A stretch of DNA of 64,000 nt from Neorhizobium galegae. GTDB lineage: Bacteria; Pseudomonadota; Alphaproteobacteria; Rhizobiales; Rhizobiaceae. Each line of letters starts with the position of its first letter. The first letter of the stretch is position 1. The translations under genes and the position numbers were made by a program. Under the pieces are notes generated by a model, which saw only the letters and a list, made by a program, of their open reading frames with translations, was not told the DNA's origin and made no database searches. Of this stretch, positions 36,251 through 44,924 are shown in pieces. The stretch is taken from positions 310,001 through 374,000 of the forward strand of contig NZ_JAGIPG010000003.1 of the NCBI RefSeq assembly GCF_017877055.1, given 5' to 3'.

Positions 36251-37666
36251 TTAGCTCAAGGCCGTCAATTTCCAGCCGATTCCTAAAGCTGCCGACACCA
36301 GAAGCGTCGTGATGACCGATAGGCCGAAGCGGAAGATAGACATGGCGGCGATGGCCGTCAAAACGAGCGACGGCAAAATAACCGAATTCAGGACAGGAAT
36401 ATCCATAGACCACGGACCCGCCGATATCTGCCGAACCTCGCCAAACAGGACGTGCAGGCCGAACCAGATGGCAAGGTTGAGGATCACGCCAACCACAGCC
36501 GCCGTAATTGCCGACATTGCTCCCGTCAGGGCGATGTTGCCCCGCATCTTTTCGATGAATGGTGCTCCGGCGAAAATCCAGAGGAAGCTTGGAAGGAACG
36601 TAACCCAGGTGGTCAGGATGGCGGCGAGAGTGGCTGCGGTCAGTGGATTGATCGCTCCCGGATCGCGATGGCCCGCGAGGAAACCGACAAATTGGGTGAC
36701 CATGATCAGTGGCCCGGGTGTCGTCTCTGCCATGCCCAGTCCGTCGAGCATTTCACCCGGCCGGAGCCAGCGGAACTGCTCGACGGCCTCCTGCGCGACG
36801 TAGGCGAGCACGGCATAGGCACCTCCGAAGGTGACGACGGCCATCTGACTGAAAAATACACCGATCTGCGAAAATACGTTATCGCGGCCGAGCGTCAGCA
36901 GCAGAACAGCGACCGGAAGGAGCCACAGCGCGGCAAGGACGCCTGAGGTTTTCAGCGACCAGGCTAGGTTCGATTGTGCATGGACGGGGATGTCTTCGCC
37001 GAGAACGGAGTCCCGATCTTCGAGGATTTTGCCGGAGCCAGATTTGTGCCCGCCCCCGACCCTGAACGCAGCGACCCCGGCACGGCCACCAAAGTATCCG
37101 ATGACGCCCGCGCTTATGATGATCAGCGGAAACGGCACATGAAGGAAGAAGATCGCGACAAACGCGACAGCGGCAATTGCCACCATCACCTTGTTCTTGA
37201 GGGCGCGACTGCCGATCCGGAAGACCGCCTGAACGACGACCGCGAGAACGGCGCATTTCAGGCCGAAGAACATCCCTTCAATAACGGTCACGTCGCCGAA
37301 AAGGACGTATATATAGCTCAGCGCCAGGATCGAGATGAAACCGGGTAGAACAAATAGAAGGCCTGCAATCATGCCGCCCTTCGTTTTGTTGAGCAGCCAG
37401 CCGATGTAGATGGCGAGCTGATGGGCCTCAGGACCAGGCAGAAGCATGCAATAGTTGAGGGCGTGAAGAAAACGATGCTCTCCGACCCAGCGCTTTTCGT
37501 CGACGAGGATTCGGTGCATGACCGCGATCTGGCCAGCCGGACCGCCGAAGCTGAGTGCGGCGACCCGCGCCCAGACCTTGATTGCTTCGGAGAGAGGCAC
37601 GACATCGCCGTCGGCGATTGGCTGGCCGGCGATGAGGCTTTTTGCCGTATCAGTCATGGTCTTCAC
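36251..37666 (-). CDS. chrA: Chromate efflux transporter ChrA
   Basis: Encodes 471 residues with two homologous CHR halves. The first has FGGPAGQIAVMHRILV and MLLPGPEAHQLAIYIGW; the second has FGGAYAVLAYVAQEAVEQF and MAETTPGPLIMVTQFVGF. Both contain the conserved FGG and PGP motifs, within ten or more hydrophobic helices. It exports chromate from the cytoplasm. Start overlaps the stop of the chrB-like gene by 4 bp, so the two are coupled. Confidence 0.93.
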   Translation of the reverse strand: MKTMTDTAKSLIAGQPIADGDVVPLSEAIKVWARVAALSFGGPAGQIAVMHRILVDEKRWVGEHRFLHALNYCMLLPGPEAHQLAIYIGWLLNKTKGGMIAGLLFVLPGFISILALSYIYVLFGDVTVIEGMFFGLKCAVLAVVVQAVFRIGSRALKNKVMVAIAAVAFVAIFFLHVPFPLIIISAGVIGYFGGRAGVAAFRVGGGHKSGSGKILEDRDSVLGEDIPVHAQSNLAWSLKTSGVLAALWLLPVAVLLLTLGRDNVFSQIGVFFSQMAVVTFGGAYAVLAYVAQEAVEQFRWLRPGEMLDGLGMAETTPGPLIMVTQFVGFLAGHRDPGAINPLTAATLAAILTTWVTFLPSFLWIFAGAPFIEKMRGNIALTGAMSAITAAVVGVILNLAIWFGLHVLFGEVRQISAGPWSMDIPVLNSVILPSLVLTAIAAMSIFRFGLSVITTLLVSAALGIGWKLTALS

Positions 37667-38475
37667 CCCTTCCTCGGGTTTGGCCAGTTATGCGTCTCTT
37701 CCGTGGCGTCGCGACACCAGCGATACATCGCGTCATAGACCAACAGGCCGGCCTGCAGTTGCTCAAGGTCGTCGTTGAACATCCGTGACAATCCGAGTGA
37801 AATGGCCAGCAGGCCCTGCACTTCAGGGGCCAGGTCCGGTCGGGCCGTGTCCGCGCCTCGCACGATGGTGGCGAGATGCAGAAGAGCGTCGCTCTTCAAT
37901 CCGAACTCGTCGATCATGACGTCAAAGGTGCACAGTTCCCCGCGATGGCTCCAGAAGACGTCCTCGATATCAAAAGTTGTCGCGTTGAAGCGATCGCCTA
38001 CCAGCGCGACTTCGCCGGCCGGAACGAACAGAAAGATCGCGGAAGGATCGACGAACCGGCGGATCAGCCACGGACAGGCGATGCGGTCTATTTTTGGGCG
38101 TGATCTCGTCACCCACACGGTACGTCCCCTGGCGTCACGAATGGGAAGCCTGTCTTCGGGGACCAGCATGCCGTGTGCGTCTCGCCACGCTTCAAAGCCT
38201 CCCTCGAGAGTCTCCGCTTCTTTTCCCATCGCCCGCAGATGGGCCGCGACGCCATGGCCGAGCTTCTGTCCTCTCTGACAAAGGACGATGGCAGGACCAT
38301 TGACCTCAGGACCCCATTCAACGACACGGCGGAAGTCACGTCGGACCGAACCGGGAATCAGGCGAGGATCGCTTCCAAAATCCTCATCGTTGCGGACGTC
38401 GATGATCGTCGGCAGATTGGGCGTGCCGATGATGCGGGCAAGCTTGTCAGGTGTGATTTCTAGAAATGACGGCAT
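37663..38475 (-). CDS. ChrB-type chromate resistance protein with rhodanese domain
   Basis: Encodes 270 residues. Residues 1-105 form a rhodanese domain (TIIDVRNDEDFGSDPRLIPG and the active-site loop VLCQRGQKLGHG with Cys). Residues about 118-265 match the ChrB C-terminal region (VWVTRSRPKIDRIACPWLIRRFVD and FWSHRGELCTFDVMID). The classical ChrB N-terminal DNA-binding part is absent. It probably senses or handles chromate with ChrA rather than acting as a usual repressor. GGAGGACG precedes the ATG. Confidence 0.85.
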   Translation of the reverse strand: MPSFLEITPDKLARIIGTPNLPTIIDVRNDEDFGSDPRLIPGSVRRDFRRVVEWGPEVNGPAIVLCQRGQKLGHGVAAHLRAMGKEAETLEGGFEAWRDAHGMLVPEDRLPIRDARGRTVWVTRSRPKIDRIACPWLIRRFVDPSAIFLFVPAGEVALVGDRFNATTFDIEDVFWSHRGELCTFDVMIDEFGLKSDALLHLATIVRGADTARPDLAPEVQGLLAISLGLSRMFNDDLEQLQAGLLVYDAMYRWCRDATEETHNWPNPRKG

Positions 38476-38700
38476 GACGCGTCCTCCGTTACAGCGGGTT
38501 TATGGACGCGATTCTTCGGCCGTGGCCTCGTGGGGTGATCGCAACCCCATGGCAGAGAATTTGCCTCAGCCAGTCCGGATGTCAAGCGTTTTGCAAAGCC
38601 TTTACGAAACGCCTCAGCCCGAACAGCGATCTCCTCAAGGCGGACCATGGTTGAAGCGCCATCTTCCGCGACAACCTCGGATATACGCCGAGTTCGCGGT

Positions 38701-39744
38701 TCAGCCGCTGGCGCCCTCGATCAATGTCATAGGCCAGATCACGCGGGGTGTCTGTCCGACGTAATGTGACTGATAGGCTGGCATGACTGACAACAGATGC
38801 TCCGCCAGACTGATGCCCAGATCACGAAGCGACAACGTAAAGCAGGTCAACGTCGGAGAGAGGAACTGAGCCTGAGGACTGTAGCGACCGACGATTGCAA
38901 TCTCCTTGCCCGGCTTGACGCCTGCGTCCTCAAGTCCTTTGTAAAGCCCTGTCACCAGTATCTCATTGACCAGGACGATTGCCGACGGGCGTGGAGATCT
39001 GGATGCGATCTCGTGTGCTACAGCGTAGCCCCCCGCTTCGCTCGGTTTTGCCCGGAAGATATGATCCTCCTTAAGGGTAAGTCCATGTTCTGCGAGCACC
39101 TCGCGGCATCGATCGGCGAACAGGTAACCCAGGTTGAGATCGCCATGGGGCCAGATGATCCCGATATCTCTGTGGCCCGCCTTGACCAGCCGTTTGATCG
39201 CGACCTCCGCCATCCCTTCGAAGTCCAGATCGATCCACGGCTGGCCGACATCGGTCAGGCTGCGGCCGAGCGAGATGAACGGAATGTCGTGGCGGTGCAG
39301 CAGTTCGAACCGTGCATCGTTGCGGCGGGTGGCCGAGAGGATGATGGCATCGGCAAAACCGCGCGCCACGGTGCGTTGCAGATAGGCATAGGGATCTTCG
39401 TTGGAAGAGCAGAGCAGGGCGACGAGATCGAGCTTGTGGCGGCTAAGCACGGTCTGCACCCCGTCGAAGACGCTCATGAAGAAAGCGTCTCCCTGGCTGG
39501 TGATTTCCGGTCCTGTCTGCATCATGAACCCGACCACGCCGGTCGAGCCCTTGCGCAGCGAGCGGCCCGACTGGTTCGGGACATAACCCAGCTTCTCCGC
39601 CGCCTCCAGCACGCGCCTGCGGGTTTCCGCGTTCACATCCGCTTTTCCATTGAGCGCGCGGGACACGGTGCCAATAGAGATATCCAGGTAGTCGGCAAGT
39701 TGGCGGATGCCTGTCACAGGAAAGCCTTTCAAGAGGTTCGACAT
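38701..39744 (-). CDS. LacI-family transcriptional repressor
   Basis: Encodes 347 residues from ATG 39744; the frame is open to 39870 but that would run through the promoter and operator of the divergent operon. The LacI helix-turn-helix and hinge are complete: GIRQLADYLDISIGTVSRALNGKADVN and LGYVPNQSGRSLRKGSTG. A periplasmic-binding-like ligand domain follows. Two similar palindromes flank the divergent promoter, one of them covering the first codons' upstream edge, so it probably represses both itself and the sugar operon. Confidence 0.92.
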   Translation of the reverse strand: MSNLLKGFPVTGIRQLADYLDISIGTVSRALNGKADVNAETRRRVLEAAEKLGYVPNQSGRSLRKGSTGVVGFMMQTGPEITSQGDAFFMSVFDGVQTVLSRHKLDLVALLCSSNEDPYAYLQRTVARGFADAIILSATRRNDARFELLHRHDIPFISLGRSLTDVGQPWIDLDFEGMAEVAIKRLVKAGHRDIGIIWPHGDLNLGYLFADRCREVLAEHGLTLKEDHIFRAKPSEAGGYAVAHEIASRSPRPSAIVLVNEILVTGLYKGLEDAGVKPGKEIAIVGRYSPQAQFLSPTLTCFTLSLRDLGISLAEHLLSVMPAYQSHYVGQTPRVIWPMTLIEGASG

Positions 39745-39748
39745 ACGA

Positions 39749-39764
39749 CCGTAATCGTTTTCGG
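39749..39764. promoter_or_regulatory. Second, imperfect LacI operator
   Basis: CCGTAATCGTTTTCGG matches the core of the main operator (CCGTAAACGTTTACGG) at 14 of 16 positions. It sits just upstream of the repressor start. Its centre is 53 bp from the centre of the main operator, about five helical turns. Confidence 0.55.
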
Positions 39765-39772
39765 AAGCAGTA

Positions 39773-39800
39773 TTGACAAAAAAATCGTTCCGTTCATAGT
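39773..39800 (+). promoter_or_regulatory. Sigma-70-like promoter of the sugar operon
   Basis: TTGACA (39773-39778) and CATAGT (39795-39800) are separated by 16 bp. The LacI operator begins at the next base, so a bound repressor would cover the start point. Confidence 0.65.
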
Positions 39801-39818
39801 GCCGTAAACGTTTACGGC
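39801..39818. promoter_or_regulatory. LacI-family operator (perfect 18-bp palindrome)
   Basis: GCCGTAAACGTTTACGGC is fully symmetric with the central CG typical of LacI-family sites. It directly follows the -10 element of the promoter for the genes at 39864-45991. Confidence 0.85.
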
Positions 39819-39863
39819 AACACAGGAGGTGTCGCGCCGTAATCATTGCATGGGAGGATGTCG

Positions 39864-40898
39864 GTGACATACAAGGTCGTTTTGTGTGGCTGCGGAGCTA
39901 TGGCCAAAGGGTGGCTGCGTGCGCTCCAATCCACGCCGAAGTTGAGGCAATCGCTGACTGTCGTGGGCCTGGTCGATCTCGATGTGTCGATTGCGCAGGC
40001 CTTGGCCGCCGAGTTTTCTCTCGAGCCGGTCTCGATCGGATCTGATCTCACCACCGTGCTGAGCGAGACCGGTGCAGATATTGTGTTCGACGTCGTCATT
40101 CCCGCCGCCCGCCATTCCGTCGTGAAAGCCGCGCTTTTCCACGGGTGCCATGTGCTGAGCGAAAAACCCATGGCGACCTCGATGGAGGAGGCGACAGACC
40201 TCATTCGCGCGGCCGAGGCTGCGGGGCGCATTCATTCCGTGGTGCAGAACCGGCGTTTCATTTCGGGTGTACGGCGCATGCGGCGCTTCGTCGAGAGCGG
40301 CGCGATCGGTGAGATCACAGCGATCCACTGCGATTTCTTCATTGCCCCGCATTTCGGCGGCTTTCGCGAGCGGATGGACAATGTCCTGTTGCTGGACATG
40401 GCAATCCATACCTTCGATGCGGCTCGCTTCGTCTCCGGCAAGACACCGCTTTCCGTCTACTGCCTGGAAACAAATCCGCCCGGCTCCTGGTATGCCCACG
40501 GCGCCAGCGCCAATGCCGTGTTTCAACTGACCGACGACGTGGTTTTCACCTATCGCGGCTCCTGGTGTGCGGAAGGCCAGCGCACGAGTTGGGAAAGCGA
40601 GTGGCGCATTGTCGGCTCGAACGGAATGCTGACCTGGGATGGAGAGGACGCCTTCCGCGCTTCCGTTGCGGGAAGCGGGAGCGGGTTGCTGCGCGGTGCG
40701 ACGCCGATTGAAGTTCTGCCGGCCGCCAGGGAGGAGGAAACCCACGGCCATGCCAGCGTCATTGCCGATTTCCTCTCGGCCATCGAAACCGGTGGCGTGC
40801 CGGAAACCGCAGGACAGGACAACATCAAGAGCCTTGCCATGGTGTTTGGTGCGATTGAAAGCGCCAGGTCACGGCAAACCATCGACCTTGCAGCATAA
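39864..40898 (+). CDS. Gfo/Idh/MocA-family oxidoreductase
   Basis: Encodes 344 residues from GTG 39864, which is 6 bp after GGAGG (39853-39857); ATG 39858 abuts that site and TTG 39846 lacks one. YKVVLCGCGAMAKGWLRAL is the Rossmann NAD(P) motif; LSEKPMATSMEEA holds the EKP motif, and LLDMAIHTFDAARF the catalytic His region. Family members oxidise or reduce sugars and inositols. As first gene of the LacI operon, followed by an isomerase and a sugar ABC importer, it should act on the imported sugar. Confidence 0.9.
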   Translation: MTYKVVLCGCGAMAKGWLRALQSTPKLRQSLTVVGLVDLDVSIAQALAAEFSLEPVSIGSDLTTVLSETGADIVFDVVIPAARHSVVKAALFHGCHVLSEKPMATSMEEATDLIRAAEAAGRIHSVVQNRRFISGVRRMRRFVESGAIGEITAIHCDFFIAPHFGGFRERMDNVLLLDMAIHTFDAARFVSGKTPLSVYCLETNPPGSWYAHGASANAVFQLTDDVVFTYRGSWCAEGQRTSWESEWRIVGSNGMLTWDGEDAFRASVAGSGSGLLRGATPIEVLPAAREEETHGHASVIADFLSAIETGGVPETAGQDNIKSLAMVFGAIESARSRQTIDLAA

Positions 40899-40909
40899 GG
40901 GCCAGCAAT

Positions 40910-41815
40910 ATGACCGGACAGCTAAACCATTCCATCCGCATCGGCACCATGATCAGCGCCACCAAGGGCCAGGCGGCCGAGCGGATTTCCCAGATTGCCG
41001 ATATGGGCTTTGAAAGCTTCCAGCCTTTTTTCTGGCAGACGACCAACGGACAGGATATCGCCGAGCTTGGCAAGCGCTGCCGCGAGGCTATCGGCGGACG
41101 TGACATTACGATCTCCACCATCGGCATGTTCGGCAATCCGCTGGAAGAAACCGAGCTTGATCTCCAGACGCTTCAGGGCTGGAAGGACTGCATCGACAAC
41201 GCCCATCATTTCGGCGCCACCTGCGTTGCCGGCTTCACCGGGCGCGTCCGCAACAGGCCGCTGACGGAAAGCCTGCCGCGTTATCGGCAGATCTGGAGCG
41301 AACTTGCCCGCCGCGCCGCCGACAAGGGCATCCGTATTGCCTTTGAAAATTGCGCCATGGACGGCAACTGGGCAACCGGCGACTGGAATATCGCCCACAA
41401 CCCGGATGCCTGGGAACTCATTTTCAACGAGACGCCAGACGAGCATATCGGGCTTGAATGGGAGCCTTGCCACCAGATGGTCTACCTCATCGAGCCCTTG
41501 CCGCAGATCCGCAAATGGGCGCAGCGGATTTTCCACGTCCACGGCAAGGACGCCACCATCCGCTGGGAGGTGATCCGCGAGCACGGCATTTTCGGAAAGC
41601 ACCCTTTCGTTTTCATGCGCACGCCCGGTTTCGGCGACAGCAACTGGACCGACATTATTTCGGAACTTCGGCTGGCCGGCTGGTCGGGCTCCATCGACAT
41701 CGAGGGATGGCATGATCCCGTCTATCGGGATGCATTGGAAATGACAGGCCAGATCCATGCTTTGAACCATCTGAAACAGGCAAGAGGCGGCACGTTCGTC
41801 GTCGACCCGGTCTGA
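40910..41815 (+). CDS. Sugar phosphate isomerase/epimerase (AP-endonuclease-2-like TIM barrel)
   Basis: Encodes 301 residues. IGTMISATKGQAAERISQIADMGFESFQPF opens the barrel. Metal-ligand segments include IAFENCAMDG, IGLEWEPCHQM, RIFHVHGKDATI and GSIDIEGWHDP, in line with the xylose isomerase-like/EndoIV fold. Such enzymes interconvert keto sugars or dehydrate inosose-type compounds. It starts 11 bp after the oxidoreductase. Confidence 0.9.
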   Translation: MTGQLNHSIRIGTMISATKGQAAERISQIADMGFESFQPFFWQTTNGQDIAELGKRCREAIGGRDITISTIGMFGNPLEETELDLQTLQGWKDCIDNAHHFGATCVAGFTGRVRNRPLTESLPRYRQIWSELARRAADKGIRIAFENCAMDGNWATGDWNIAHNPDAWELIFNETPDEHIGLEWEPCHQMVYLIEPLPQIRKWAQRIFHVHGKDATIRWEVIREHGIFGKHPFVFMRTPGFGDSNWTDIISELRLAGWSGSIDIEGWHDPVYRDALEMTGQIHALNHLKQARGGTFVVDPV

Positions 41816-41892
41816 TGCGCAGGCCGGCTGACGATAGAAGGAGCTCTGCGTCAGCCGGATGAGAATGAGGATAACCAAGAAGGAGGAGAACC

Positions 41893-43125
41893 ATGGGTAT
41901 CCGCAGGACTATGATTTCCATCGCGTTGGCTTTGGCCAGCGCGTCATTTGCCGGCATGGGTGCAAGAGCGGAGGACGTGAAACTCGTTCTCTGGTCGCTG
42001 GACCGCGATATACAGCCCGCGCCGAACCTCATCAAGGAATTCAACGCGCAGAAGAACGGCATCCAGATCGAATATCGCCAGCTTCAGTTCGACGATGTGG
42101 TGAGCGAGGCGATGCGCGCCTTTTCCACGGGCAAGGCGCCGGACATCATCACCATCGACAATCCCAACCATGCCATGTTCGCGTCCCGCAAGGCCTTTCT
42201 GGACCTGACCGACATGATCCGGCAATCCAAGGTCATCAAGCCGGAGAATTATTTCCCCGGCCCGCTGAAATCGGTGACCTGGGACGAAAAATATTACGGG
42301 GTGCCGAAGGCGACCAACACGATTGCACTTTACTACAACAAGGATCTGTTCAAGGCCGCAGGTCTCGATCCCGAAAAGCCGCCGCAGACCTGGACCGAAC
42401 TGGTCACGACGGCGAAAAAGCTCACCAATCCCTCAAAGAACATCTACGGCCTCACCTTTTCCGCCAAGGCCAATGAGGAAGGCACTTTCCAGTTCCTGCC
42501 CTGGGCGCAGATGGGCGGCGCCACCTATAAAACGATCAACAGCGAAGGTGCCGTCAAGGCTCTTACGGTCTGGAAGCAGATGCTGGATGAAAAGCTAGCC
42601 TCGCCGGATACGCTCACCCGAAGCCAGTGGGACGCGACGGCCACCTTCAATGCCGGAAATGCGGCCATGGCGATTTCCGGTCCCTGGGAAATCGACCGGA
42701 TGTTGAAAGATGCCAAATTCCAGTGGGGCACCGCGCTTCTGCCGGTACCGAGCGAGGGCGCTCAGCGTTCATCCGCCATGGGCGATTTCAACTGGGCGAT
42801 CTTTTCCAGCACCAAGCATCCGAAAGAGGCTTTCAAGGCTTTGGAATTCTTCGCGTCCAAGGATGTGACCATGTACAAGGATTTCGGCCAGCTTCCGGCC
42901 CGGTCCGACCTTCCGGTTCCGCCCACGGGCAATCCCCAGAAGGATTCCGCGCTCGCCACCTTCGTGGAACAGCTGAAATACGCGCAACCTCGCGGTCCTT
43001 CGCCGGAATGGCCAAAAATCTCGAAGGCCATACAGGACGCGATACAGGCAGCTCTGACAGGCCAGATGGAACCGAAGGCCGCCCTCGATCAGGCGGATGC
43101 GAAGATCAAGTCGATCGGGGGCTGA
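41893..43125 (+). CDS. Carbohydrate ABC transporter substrate-binding protein (family 1)
   Basis: Encodes 410 residues with a signal peptide (SIALALASASFAGMGARA). Typical family 1 features are KLVLWSLDRD at the mature start, FSTGKAPDIITIDNPNHAMF, and AMAISGPWEIDRML near residue 260. It delivers a mono- or oligosaccharide to the two permeases encoded next. A GGAGGAG site precedes the ATG. The ligand cannot be told from the sequence. Confidence 0.93.
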   Translation: MGIRRTMISIALALASASFAGMGARAEDVKLVLWSLDRDIQPAPNLIKEFNAQKNGIQIEYRQLQFDDVVSEAMRAFSTGKAPDIITIDNPNHAMFASRKAFLDLTDMIRQSKVIKPENYFPGPLKSVTWDEKYYGVPKATNTIALYYNKDLFKAAGLDPEKPPQTWTELVTTAKKLTNPSKNIYGLTFSAKANEEGTFQFLPWAQMGGATYKTINSEGAVKALTVWKQMLDEKLASPDTLTRSQWDATATFNAGNAAMAISGPWEIDRMLKDAKFQWGTALLPVPSEGAQRSSAMGDFNWAIFSSTKHPKEAFKALEFFASKDVTMYKDFGQLPARSDLPVPPTGNPQKDSALATFVEQLKYAQPRGPSPEWPKISKAIQDAIQAALTGQMEPKAALDQADAKIKSIGG

Positions 43126-43197
43126 GGCAGCCGCGATCCCGCAGTGATGGCCCGGCACCCACCGCCGGGCCGTCATCCAGGCTTCAGCGAGGTTCCG

Positions 43198-44100
43198 ATG
43201 AAAAGAGTGTTCTCCAGTATAACGGATGGCCGCGGCTTCGACCTGGTTCTGGTCGGAGTGCCCTTCACATTCCTCCTGGCGCTGTCAGGGCTTCCGTTGC
43301 TCTACAATATCCTGATGAGCTTTCAGGAAGTGGACATGTTCAGCCTTGGCAGCGTCATCCGGCCCTTTGTCGGCTTCAGAAACTATCTCGACCTGTTCAC
43401 CCAGCCTGAAACCGTGTCCATCCTCAAGAACACGATTGTCTTCGTGGTGGGGTCGATCACGGGGCAGTTCCTCGTCGGCTTTGCGCTCGCCTTGTTCTTC
43501 TGGATCAATTTTCCCGGCGCATCCTGGTTGCGGGGCCTGTTTCTGGTTTCCTGGGTGATGCCGGGCCTCGTCGTTGGCGCCATCTGGAACTGGATCCTGT
43601 CCGGGGATTTCGGCGTACTCAATTTTCTCTTGCAGCAAACCGGCCTGATGAGCAGCAATATCTTCTGGCGGTCCGACCCGAACTTTTCGCTCTGGGCAGT
43701 CATCCTGGCCAATATCTGGCTCGGCACCTCCTTCAACATGATCCTGCTTGCCACCGGTCTTTCCGCCATTCCGGCAGATCTCTACGAGGCGGCGGAAATG
43801 GATGGCGCCAATGCCTGGCAGCGCTTCTGGACCATTACCCTGCCGATGATGCGCTCGACCATTGGTGCGATCATCGCGCTCGGGCTGATCTTCACCCTGC
43901 AGCAGTTCGATCTGTTTGCCGCGATTACTGACGGCGGCCCGAACAATTCCTCCAATGTCGCGCAATACTGGGCCTGGGATCTTTCCTTTCGGCAATATGA
44001 TTTCGGAAAGGGTGCCACCATCTCCGTCATCATGACCGTCTTCGTGATGTTTGCCGCAACCGTCTATGTGCGTTCCACACGTCATGAGGTGCGCGGATGA
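43198..44100 (+). CDS. Sugar ABC transporter permease (MalF/UgpA type)
   Basis: Encodes 300 residues from ATG 43198; the frame opens at 43144, but the first 18 codons lack membrane character and a ribosome site. Six helices; the EAA loop is LYEAAEMDGANAWQRFWTITLPMM. It overlaps the next permease gene by 4 bp. Confidence 0.92.
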   Translation: MKRVFSSITDGRGFDLVLVGVPFTFLLALSGLPLLYNILMSFQEVDMFSLGSVIRPFVGFRNYLDLFTQPETVSILKNTIVFVVGSITGQFLVGFALALFFWINFPGASWLRGLFLVSWVMPGLVVGAIWNWILSGDFGVLNFLLQQTGLMSSNIFWRSDPNFSLWAVILANIWLGTSFNMILLATGLSAIPADLYEAAEMDGANAWQRFWTITLPMMRSTIGAIIALGLIFTLQQFDLFAAITDGGPNNSSNVAQYWAWDLSFRQYDFGKGATISVIMTVFVMFAATVYVRSTRHEVRG

Positions 44101-44924
44101 GTGAAAATGCACGCAACCGGCTGTTGCTCGCCCTGTCCATCGTGATGGCGGCGATCTATCTGTTCCCGCTCTACTGGATGTATGTGACTGCGTTGAAAAG
44201 CGGCTCGGAAATGTTTGCCACGCCGCCCAGCTTCTGGCCCTCCTCCGCCCAATGGAGCACTTTCGCCTATGTCTGGGAAAGCCGGAACATGGGTCGCTAC
44301 CTGTGGAATTCCACGGTCATCGCCTTCGGTGCGGTAGCCCTGATTGCGATGTTGGGCACCGGCTGTGCCTATGTTCTGGCGCGCTACCGCAACATCTGGG
44401 TGGATATCGGGCTTTTTCTCATCCTGATGTTCCAGGTGCTGCCCGCCTCGCTGATGATAACGCCGATCTTCGTGGGCTTCTCGCAACTGGGGCTGCTCGA
44501 ATATCCGCGCCTTGCCGTTATCCTGGCCATTACTGCGAAAAGCATGCCCTTCTTCGTCGTGCTTGTGCGCGCAACCTTCATGGCCGTTCCGATGGAACTG
44601 GAGGAGGCGGCGCTGGTGGATGGCAATTCTCGCATCGGCGCCTTCCTCAACATCGTTCTGCCACTGGCGCGCAACGGCATTCTGGTCAGCGCCATCCTCA
44701 TCTTCATGCAGGCCTTCGGCGAATTCGTCTATTCCAAATCGATGATCCAGGACATCCAGCTCCAGCCCGCCAGCGTCGGGCTCAATTCCTTCATGGGGCC
44801 GAACACCAGCGAGTGGAACAACATCATGGCCTACGCCACGATGTATGTGACGCCGATCCTTGCCATCTTCGTTCTCTTGCAGCGCCGCATCGTGTCCGGA
44901 CTCACATCGGGAGCATTGAAATGA
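44097..44924 (+). CDS. Sugar ABC transporter permease (MalG/UgpE type)
   Basis: Encodes 275 residues with six helices and the EAA loop ELEEAALVDGNSRIGAFLNIVLPL. PLYWMYVTALKSGSEMF at the first periplasmic loop is typical of MalG-type subunits. Start and stop overlap the neighbouring genes by 4 bp (ATGA), giving a fully coupled permease-permease-ATPase run. Confidence 0.93.
   Translation: MSENARNRLLLALSIVMAAIYLFPLYWMYVTALKSGSEMFATPPSFWPSSAQWSTFAYVWESRNMGRYLWNSTVIAFGAVALIAMLGTGCAYVLARYRNIWVDIGLFLILMFQVLPASLMITPIFVGFSQLGLLEYPRLAVILAITAKSMPFFVVLVRATFMAVPMELEEAALVDGNSRIGAFLNIVLPLARNGILVSAILIFMQAFGEFVYSKSMIQDIQLQPASVGLNSFMGPNTSEWNNIMAYATMYVTPILAIFVLLQRRIVSGLTSGALK

Noticed and set aside
38530..38552. 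TGGGGT...ACCCCA hairpin between the chromate genes and the LacI gene
   Set aside because: Short stem with no T-run and not placed near a stop codon in a way that suggests termination.
44252..44920. Long N-terminal extension of the sugar ATPase
   Set aside because: It lies wholly inside the permease gene in another frame; ATG 44921 gives the normal ATPase start with a 4-bp overlap.
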